From contig CAYYHA010000217.1 in NCBI GenBank assembly GCA_964471535.1, positions 1 through 7,406 of the forward strand: DNA of 7,406 nt, read 5' to 3'. This stretch comes from CAYYHA01 sp964471535. Lineage in GTDB: Bacteria; Myxococcota; Myxococcia; SLRQ01. The position numbers were made by a program, and so were the translations under genes. Shown here piece by piece: positions 1 through 5,497 of this stretch (positions are counted from its first letter, which is position 1; the number at the start of each line of letters is the position of its first letter). The notes beneath the pieces were generated by a model that was not told the origin of the DNA, did no database searches, and saw only the letters and a program-made list of their open reading frames with translations.

Positions 1-2
1 GC

Positions 3-3000
3 CGCGGCGGATTCCTCGGAGACACCGTCGACTTCGATGCAGCTGCTTTCGGCGTCATGCCCGTTGCGGCCGCGGGCGCCGAGCCAGACCAGATGGTAGC
101 GCTAGAGGCCGCCGCTCACGCCTTTGCCGATGCCGGCTACGACCGGCGGCCCTTTCCCAGAGATCGCACCGGCGTCATCCTGGGCCGTGGCGGCTATCTC
201 ACCCCTGGCATGGTGCGGATGGTGCAGAAGATACGCACCGCCAACGAAGTGGCACTTCTGCTCCGCCGCCTCCTCCCGGAACTGGACGACGCAACCATCG
301 CGCGCATCAAGCGGCGTTTACAAGACCGCGCCGGTCCCCTCGGACCCGACACGGTCATCGGCCTGGTGCCAAATCTAGCCGCGTCACGCATCGCCAACCG
401 GCTGGATCTCCATGGGGCCGCCTACACGGTTGACGCGGCGTGTGCCTCGGCACTGCTGGCCGTCGAACATGCCGTGCGGGCACTCCGCAGCGAACAGGCC
501 GATCTCGTCCTCGCCGGCGGGATCCACCTCGTCCACGACGTCACCTTTTGGAGCGTCTTCACACAGCTCGGCGCACTCTCGCGAAGCGGCTCGATCCGTC
601 CCTACGATGCCCGTGCCGATGGGCTGCTCATCGGCGAAGGCGTCGGCATGCTCCTCCTCAAGCGGCTCCGGGACGCCGAGCGAGACGGCGACCGCATCTA
701 TGCGGTCATCCGCGGGGTGGGTGTCGCCAGCGACGGCCGCGCATCCAGCGTGATGCAGCCGCGCATCGAGGGGCAGGTGCTCGCGCTCGAGCGCGCCTGG
801 CTCGATGCCGAGCTCGATCCAGAGACCGTGCAGCTCGTGGAGGGCCACGGCACGGCCACCCCTGCGGGCGACGCCGCGGAGCTGGAGACGCTTCGCCGCG
901 TCTTCGGCCACGATCCGGCTCACCGTGCCGTACTGGGCAGCGTAAAGTCGAACATCGGCCATGCCATGCCGGCGGCCGGCGCGGCGGGACTCATCAAGAC
1001 GGTGCTCGCCCTCCACCACGGGGTCCTGCCGCCCACGCTCCACTGCGAGGAGCCCGCCCCAGCGCTCGCCCAGACGCGCTTTCGTGTTCTGAGTTCAGCC
1101 GAGCCCTGGGAGGCGCATGCCGTGCGCCGGGCGGCGGTCAATGCCTTTGGCTTCGGCGGAATCGATGCCCACGTCGTTCTCGAGTCGCATGGGGCGAAGG
1201 AGCGCCGCCGGCGCCGGCGTCCCGAGGACGACCCGAATGCGCGACTCCTCCTCCTCGCTTCTGCCAGCCCGGCCGCCCTGCTCGCGGACCTCGACGTCGG
1301 CCGCCGCGGCGGCAGCGGCCCTGCCCGTCTCGCAGTCGTCGACCCCAGCCCTGCGCGTCTTGCGCGGGCCCGTGAGATCGTCGAACGCGGCGCGCCTTGG
1401 CAGGGCCGCGGCGGCATCTACTTTTCACCACGGGGCCTGGCCACGCAGGGGGGCAAGATCGCCTTCCTCTACCCCGGGGTGGACGCGGTGTTCGAGCCGC
1501 GCGTCGAGGACGTGGCCGAGCGCTTCGACGAGGCCCTTCCTCCCTACCTACAGGCGGACGATCTCGAGGAGCAGGGCCTGGCCATCGTGGCGGTCAGCCG
1601 CCTCCTCGGCCGCGTACTGCGCCGCCTCGGCGTCCGTCCCCATGCAGTGGCAGGACACAGCATCGGCGAGTGGACCGCCATGATCGAGGCCAATCTCATC
1701 CCGCAGGACGAAGCGGACGCCTTCATCGGGACGCTGCGCCCCGGCACCCTCGAGGTACCCGGCGTACTCTTCGCCGCAGCCGGCTGCGGGATAGAAACCG
1801 CGCGCGAGGCCATCGCCGATCTCGACCAGATTGCGGTGAGCCACGACAACTGCCCCCATCAGGTCATCCTGTGTGGCCGGGACGACCGGATCGAGGTCGC
1901 GCGGCGTCGCCTCGTGGAGCGGGGCGTCCTCTGCCAGATCCTCCCCTTCCGTTCCGGTTTCCACTCGCCGCTCTTCCGCGACTACGTCGAGCCCCATCGC
2001 AGGCACTTCCGTAGCCTCCCCCTCGAGCCCCCCGAGGTCCCGGTCTGGTCCGCCACCACCTGCACTCCCTTTCCCGACGACCCCTCGGCGGTGCGCGAGC
2101 TCGCCATCGAGCACCTCGTCACCCCGGTGCGCTTCCGGGAACTCATCCTGGCCATGTGGGAGGCAGGCTACCGGATCTTCGTACAGGTGGGGACAGGTCG
2201 CCTCGTCGGCTTCGTCGACGACACCCTCGGCGAAAGGCCACACCTGGCGATCGCCGCAAACCTGCCGCGCCGTCCCGGGATGGCGCAGCTGCGCAACCTC
2301 GTAGCGGCACTGTGGGTGGAGGGGGTGGAGGTCGACCTCGAGCCGTTCACCGGAACGAAAGCGGCGAGGGGGCGTCCCCTCGCCCTGCCACTCGGTGCGC
2401 CGCTCATCGATCTCGCAGATGAGCCCCCCCTGAAGACGCAGGTCGTTTCCACCCGTCGTGCGACCGACCGCGTCGTGCGTGAGTTCCAAGAGACGCTGGA
2501 CACGATCGGTCGCACGCAACAGGAGGTCATGCAGGCCTTCGAGGCTTGGCGGGGCCGGCAGAAAGGACCGAGGCCCCATCGGAGTACGCGCGTCCTCGGT
2601 GTGGAGACGGTTCCGGAACTCCTCGACCATAGCTTCTTCCCGCAACCACCGGGATGGCCGGTGGTCAGCGATCGCTACCCGGTCGTGCCCATGACCATGA
2701 CCGTCGAGATGATGATCGAGGCGGCGGAAGCGGCAGGCAGCGGACAGGTGGTCGTGGCCGTCTCGGACTTGAAAGCCTACAAATGGCTGAAGGTCGAGCC
2801 GCCGGTAGAGGTGACGATCGTGACCGAGCCCATCGATGCCCGCCGCATGAAAGTCTGTGTCGAGGGCTATGCCGAAGCGGTGGTGGAGCTCGACGCTCGC
2901 TATCCCGAGCCGCCTCTCCCGACCCACCGCCCCCTTCGCGACGCCCGGCCCGCGGCCATCCGCGCCTCCGAACTCTACAGCGAGCGCTGGATGTTCCACG

Positions 3001-4019
3001 GGCCCGCCTACCATGGGGTGGTGGAACTCGGCGGCGTGGGAGAGGAAGGGATCGACGGGGTCTTGGAGGTGACCGCGGGGCCGGGCGCGCTCCTCGACAG
3101 TGCGGGGCAGCTCTTCGGGTACTGGGTGATGGACACGCGCAGCACCGATCGCCTCGCCATGCCCATCGGGTTTGAACGGCTGGAACGTTACGGTCCCCCA
3201 CCGAAGCTAGGCGAGCGCCTCGCATGCACCGTGCGGGTGACCGACATCGACCAAGACCATGTCACCTGCGACATCGAGGTCAGCCAAGGTGGCCGGCTCT
3301 GGGCACGCATCCTCGGATGGACGGATAAGCGCTTCGAGAGCGACGTGCACCTGTGGTCGGTTCTCCGCCGTCCCGAGGACACGCTGCTCTCCGAGGTGCG
3401 CGAAGCCTATGTCCTCTACGACGACCGGCGACACCGGGCCCCCAGCCGCGACTGGCTGATGCGCCGCTACCTCGGTCACCGAGAACGCGAGGAGATGCTC
3501 GCCGCGGGACCACGGCGGCAGCGCGACTACCTCCATGGCCGCATCGCCGCGAAGGATGCCGTGCGCCGGTGGCTGTGGGAGGAGGGTGCCGGTCCCATCT
3601 TTCCCGTGGAGGTGGAGATCCGCACCGGCCCACAGGGAGTGCCCGAAGTCCATGGATTTCCCGGTCGCGATCTCCGCGTGTCCATCGCCCATACGGAGAA
3701 TGTCGCCGTTGCCCTGGCCACCGAAGGAAGGCAGGTGGGCATCGATGTCGAGCGCATCGAGGCGCGGCCTTCGGCCTTCGAACGCGCCGCCTTCACCGAC
3801 GAGGAGCTTCGACTGCTCGACGACAGTGAAGGGCGGATCGAGTGGGCCACGCGGCTGTGGTGCGCAAAGGAGGCCCTCGCCAAAGCGCTTGGAAGCGGGC
3901 TCGAGAATCCACGCAGCCTTGCCGTCTCCGCCATCGAGGGGCAGCGCGTGCGCATCGGCGAGCACTGGATCGAGACCCGAGTCGACGGTGAGTACGCCGT
4001 GGCGTGGGTGCTCCTTTGA
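3..4019 (+). CDS. Multidomain iterative polyketide/PUFA-type synthase, KS-AT-DH-PPTase, 5' end missing
   Basis: This is the last part of a modular acyl-chain-building enzyme. It enters the window inside the ketosynthase: the 18 codons before ATG 57 stay in frame and read as conserved KS sequence (GGFLGDTVDFDAAAFG), so the true start is upstream. Residues are numbered from Met at 57. KS (to about 378): DAACASA with Cys129, HGTAT with His264 and KSNIGH with His302, so the catalytic triad is intact. AT (about 465-765): GHSIGEW with Ser535, and GFHSP with His636. A helical linker (about 800-832) follows. DH (about 845-1100): LLDHSFF with His858, SDRYPVVPMT, FHGPAYHG, and LLDSAGQ with Asp1014. PPTase (about 1115-1320): GRIAAKDAVR, VSIAHTENVA, GIDVE (Asp1230, Glu1232) and WCAKEALAK (Lys1271, Glu1272, Lys1276). 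I see no ACP (no DSL-type attachment site) and no KR nucleotide-binding motif. Stop TGA at 4017-4019. The domain calls are secure; the product is unknown. PUFA, glycolipid-acyl or enediyne-like polyene synthase are all possible. Confidence 0.93.
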   Translation, partial: RGGFLGDTVDFDAAAFGVMPVAAAGAEPDQMVALEAAAHAFADAGYDRRPFPRDRTGVILGRGGYLTPGMVRMVQKIRTANEVALLLRRLLPELDDATIARIKRRLQDRAGPLGPDTVIGLVPNLAASRIANRLDLHGAAYTVDAACASALLAVEHAVRALRSEQADLVLAGGIHLVHDVTFWSVFTQLGALSRSGSIRPYDARADGLLIGEGVGMLLLKRLRDAERDGDRIYAVIRGVGVASDGRASSVMQPRIEGQVLALERAWLDAELDPETVQLVEGHGTATPAGDAAELETLRRVFGHDPAHRAVLGSVKSNIGHAMPAAGAAGLIKTVLALHHGVLPPTLHCEEPAPALAQTRFRVLSSAEPWEAHAVRRAAVNAFGFGGIDAHVVLESHGAKERRRRRRPEDDPNARLLLLASASPAALLADLDVGRRGGSGPARLAVVDPSPARLARAREIVERGAPWQGRGGIYFSPRGLATQGGKIAFLYPGVDAVFEPRVEDVAERFDEALPPYLQADDLEEQGLAIVAVSRLLGRVLRRLGVRPHAVAGHSIGEWTAMIEANLIPQDEADAFIGTLRPGTLEVPGVLFAAAGCGIETAREAIADLDQIAVSHDNCPHQVILCGRDDRIEVARRRLVERGVLCQILPFRSGFHSPLFRDYVEPHRRHFRSLPLEPPEVPVWSATTCTPFPDDPSAVRELAIEHLVTPVRFRELILAMWEAGYRIFVQVGTGRLVGFVDDTLGERPHLAIAANLPRRPGMAQLRNLVAALWVEGVEVDLEPFTGTKAARGRPLALPLGAPLIDLADEPPLKTQVVSTRRATDRVVREFQETLDTIGRTQQEVMQAFEAWRGRQKGPRPHRSTRVLGVETVPELLDHSFFPQPPGWPVVSDRYPVVPMTMTVEMMIEAAEAAGSGQVVVAVSDLKAYKWLKVEPPVEVTIVTEPIDARRMKVCVEGYAEAVVELDARYPEPPLPTHRPLRDARPAAIRASELYSERWMFHGPAYHGVVELGGVGEEGIDGVLEVTAGPGALLDSAGQLFGYWVMDTRSTDRLAMPIGFERLERYGPPPKLGERLACTVRVTDIDQDHVTCDIEVSQGGRLWARILGWTDKRFESDVHLWSVLRRPEDTLLSEVREAYVLYDDRRHRAPSRDWLMRRYLGHREREEMLAAGPRRQRDYLHGRIAAKDAVRRWLWEEGAGPIFPVEVEIRTGPQGVPEVHGFPGRDLRVSIAHTENVAVALATEGRQVGIDVERIEARPSAFERAAFTDEELRLLDDSEGRIEWATRLWCAKEALAKALGSGLENPRSLAVSAIEGQRVRIGEHWIETRVDGEYAVAWVLL

Positions 4020-4034
4020 CGATGCGGCCGCAAC

Positions 4035-4051
4035 AGCGCTTCCTCAGCGCT
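4035..4051. other. Short hairpin between convergent genes
   Basis: AGCGCT at 4035-4040 and AGCGCT at 4046-4051 can pair as a 6-bp stem around the 5-base loop TCCTC. The hairpin sits in the 24-base gap between the synthase stop and the methyltransferase stop, and overlaps the last codons of the methyltransferase. It has no T-tract on either side, so it is not a classical intrinsic terminator. An 8-bp palindrome GCGGCCGC (4024-4031) lies just before it. It might reduce read-through from both sides, but short GC-rich hairpins are common by chance in such DNA. Confidence 0.2.
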
Positions 4052-4883
4052 CTCGAACGGTGGCCCGCCAGACCAAGGTCTGAGATGGGGCGTCGGGACG
4101 CGGCACGAGCGCGGGATGCGTCGCCGGCTCGTAGGTCGTCACAGAAGTGAAGCCGGCCTCTAGGAGAGCGCGCCGGATCGCCTCTCGGGTCTCCGGCGTC
4201 CGATCGAAGTCGGCCCCGCCGGTGGCGCGTCGCATGAGCCATGCCAAGAGCTGTCCGACGAGGCCGGGAGGGGGCTCCTCGGCCGGAGGCAAGAGGTCGA
4301 AGACGAAGTCTCCGCTGCGACGCGCCAGCAGACGCGCCACCTTCTCGTACAGGGTCCGCCGCGCTGCCGGCTCCAGGTAGACGAGGAGTCCCTCGGCGAC
4401 GACACAGACAGGGCCGGGCCGGCTCAAGAGTGCGTCGAAGTCCACCTCGAAGACGTCACCAGAGACGAGGCGCAGCCCCGTCCGCGCGAGGGCGGCACGG
4501 CCTGCCTCGCTTCGTTCGAGTAGGCGGCGCTTTGTCGCCATCAGATCTGGCAGGTCCACTTCCACCGCCTCCCGCCCCCGCCCAGAGAGCCAGAGCCCCC
4601 GCGGCGAGAGCCCGGCGGCGAGCTCGAGCACCAGAGGCGCTTCGCTTTGCTCGACGAGGTGGTCGATGAGGGCGTGCCGGTGGCGCAGGGTCTCGCGCAG
4701 CACCGGGCCGGGGCGGAAGAAGCGCGCGATGCGGAGCGCGAAGTTGACCACCCGGAAGACCCGGGCGGCCTCGTCACTGGCCAACAGGTCGGAGCCGGGC
4801 AGCCCGAAGGCCTGCCACGCCCCCGCGGTGTACAGCGCGGTGAGCGACAGATCGCGTCGTTCGCTTGAAGCGCGGTCTGGCAT
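4044..4883 (-). CDS. SAM-dependent O-methyltransferase, LCMT/TcmP-like family
   Basis: The gene encodes 279 residues if it starts at the ATG at 4883 (CAT on the + strand at 4881-4883); the stop is TGA at 4044-4046. It has the layout of class I methyltransferases related to leucine carboxyl methyltransferases, often annotated as O-methyltransferases in polyketide biosynthesis. The N-terminus has LSLTALYTA (about 12-20). Motif I is LELAAGLSPRG (86-96), the glycine-rich SAM loop, followed by the acidic EVDLPD (108-113). SGDVF (141-145) is the adenine-contacting region and AEGLLVYL (163-170) is the family's fourth motif. There is no signal peptide or membrane segment, so it is cytosolic. The reading frame extends upstream to a GTG at 4988, but that extra stretch is Arg/Ser/Thr-rich and unlike the family. 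Both candidate starts lack a strong Shine-Dalgarno. It could methylate a carboxyl or hydroxyl of the neighbouring synthase product, but the convergent orientation gives only weak support; the substrate is unknown. Confidence 0.88.
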   Translation of the reverse strand: MPDRASSERRDLSLTALYTAGAWQAFGLPGSDLLASDEAARVFRVVNFALRIARFFRPGPVLRETLRHRHALIDHLVEQSEAPLVLELAAGLSPRGLWLSGRGREAVEVDLPDLMATKRRLLERSEAGRAALARTGLRLVSGDVFEVDFDALLSRPGPVCVVAEGLLVYLEPAARRTLYEKVARLLARRSGDFVFDLLPPAEEPPPGLVGQLLAWLMRRATGGADFDRTPETREAIRRALLEAGFTSVTTYEPATHPALVPRPDAPSQTLVWRATVRER

Positions 4884-5097
4884 CGTCGTGGTGGCCTGCA
4901 ATCCTTGGCTGGCAGTACGCGTTTCCCTGAGCCTAGCCCGTTCCCTGCGCCGCCACGAAGGCCGCGAGACAGCTGCCAATCCGAGCACCGGTGCCGACGG
5001 ATCATCTGCTGTTGCAGCCGCTCACCTTCTCCTACCCATCAAGACATTTACCCACAGCATGATGCTTCGAGACGCGGTTTCCTGTGTTGCAGTCCCC

Positions 5098-5107
5098 CGA
5101 AGCTTCG
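5098..5107. repeat. 10-bp perfect palindrome CGAAGCTTCG
   Basis: CGAAGCTTCG reads the same on both strands, and a related half, GATGCTTCGA, occurs about 35 bases to the left at 5061-5070. It lies in the divergent intergenic region, where a dimeric regulator could bind. No regulator family can be named from it and chance occurrence is possible. Confidence 0.3.
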
Positions 5108-5116
5108 ATGATACTC

Positions 5117-5136
5117 ACCGATAGCATGGAATCGGT
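5117..5136. repeat. Inverted repeat, 6-bp arms with 8-base spacer
   Basis: ACCGAT at 5117-5122 is repeated in inverted form as ATCGGT at 5131-5136, with the spacer AGCATGGA. The arms are short. It lies in the divergent intergenic region, about 360 bases before the kinase start and 235 bases before the methyltransferase start. It could be an operator half-site pair or a chance hairpin. Confidence 0.25.
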
Positions 5137-5291
5137 AGTCTTACGTGCGAGTCACCTGAGGGAGCAGGTCGAAGCTGTCGCTAAATGCTCCGAACGGGAC
5201 CTTGATAGATTGCATGCCCAGGTTCCCGGCCTTCGAAGATCTGGCCCGCGGCATGTCGCTGTATCTCTATGAAAATCGCCCCGAATGAGTG

Positions 5292-5314
5292 GTGCCGAGA
5301 GATTCGGTCGGCAC
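5292..5314. repeat. Inverted repeat, 7-bp arms with 9-base loop
   Basis: GTGCCGA (5292-5298) pairs perfectly with TCGGCAC (5308-5314) around GAGATTCGG, and the stem can be extended by two G-T wobble pairs at its base. A competing inner hairpin CCGA/TCGG (5295-5298 with 5304-5307) is also possible. No run of T follows on the + strand, so it is not a plain intrinsic terminator. It lies about 184 bases upstream of the kinase start and could be an operator or a leader-RNA element. Confidence 0.35.
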
Positions 5315-5497
5315 TGAAATGAGCTACGAACTCAAACCATTGCGTGATACCAACAAGGCGTATGCGGTGAGGCGTCGCGTTCCTGCCCGGCCTCTCTGCT
5401 CACCTTCGCCTTACGCGGGCGACAGATCCTGCCTCTCGCCGGACGCCACCATCGTAGTGGTGAAAATCGCAGGCTCTGTGTCAAGCTTGGGGTTGAA

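Larger units (their letters stand above)
4884..5497. other. Divergent intergenic region, no convincing gene
   Basis: This 614-base stretch lies between the leftward methyltransferase and the rightward kinase, so it should contain both promoters. No -35/-10 pair or sigma-54 site is clear enough to place. Part of the left end (4884-4988) could be an N-terminal extension of the methyltransferase if the GTG at 4988 is used. The middle (about 5040-5320) is less GC-rich than the synthase and holds a 10-bp palindrome and two inverted repeats, listed separately. Several short open frames cross it (5108-5272, 5160-5288, 5289-5501), but none has a good start signal, a steady codon bias or a recognisable motif. 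No tRNA, rRNA, CRISPR or insertion-sequence ends were seen. Confidence 0.6.

Noticed and set aside
440..1375. A 311-codon + strand frame within the KS region
   Set aside because: Arg/Pro/Ala/Gly-rich product typical of the wrong frame in high-GC DNA; it overlaps the KS active site in the true frame.
1548..3014. A long open frame on the - strand (488 codons) inside the synthase
   Set aside because: It is the antisense shadow of a GC-rich coding region. The + strand frame has intact catalytic motifs throughout, and the antisense peptide is His/Asp/Gly-rich without any domain.
3207..3965. A 252-codon - strand frame under the PPTase end of the synthase
   Set aside because: Shadow frame; the + strand carries conserved PPTase motifs and the antisense product has no domain I recognise.
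4905..4925. Possible sigma-54 promoter (TGGCAG followed by TTTCCC)
   Set aside because: The GC pair of the -12 element is missing at the needed spacing, so the match is not good enough.
5447..5462. Inverted repeat CACCA/TGGTG close to the kinase start
   Set aside because: The 5-bp stem with a 6-base loop is too short to separate from chance, and there is no T-tract.
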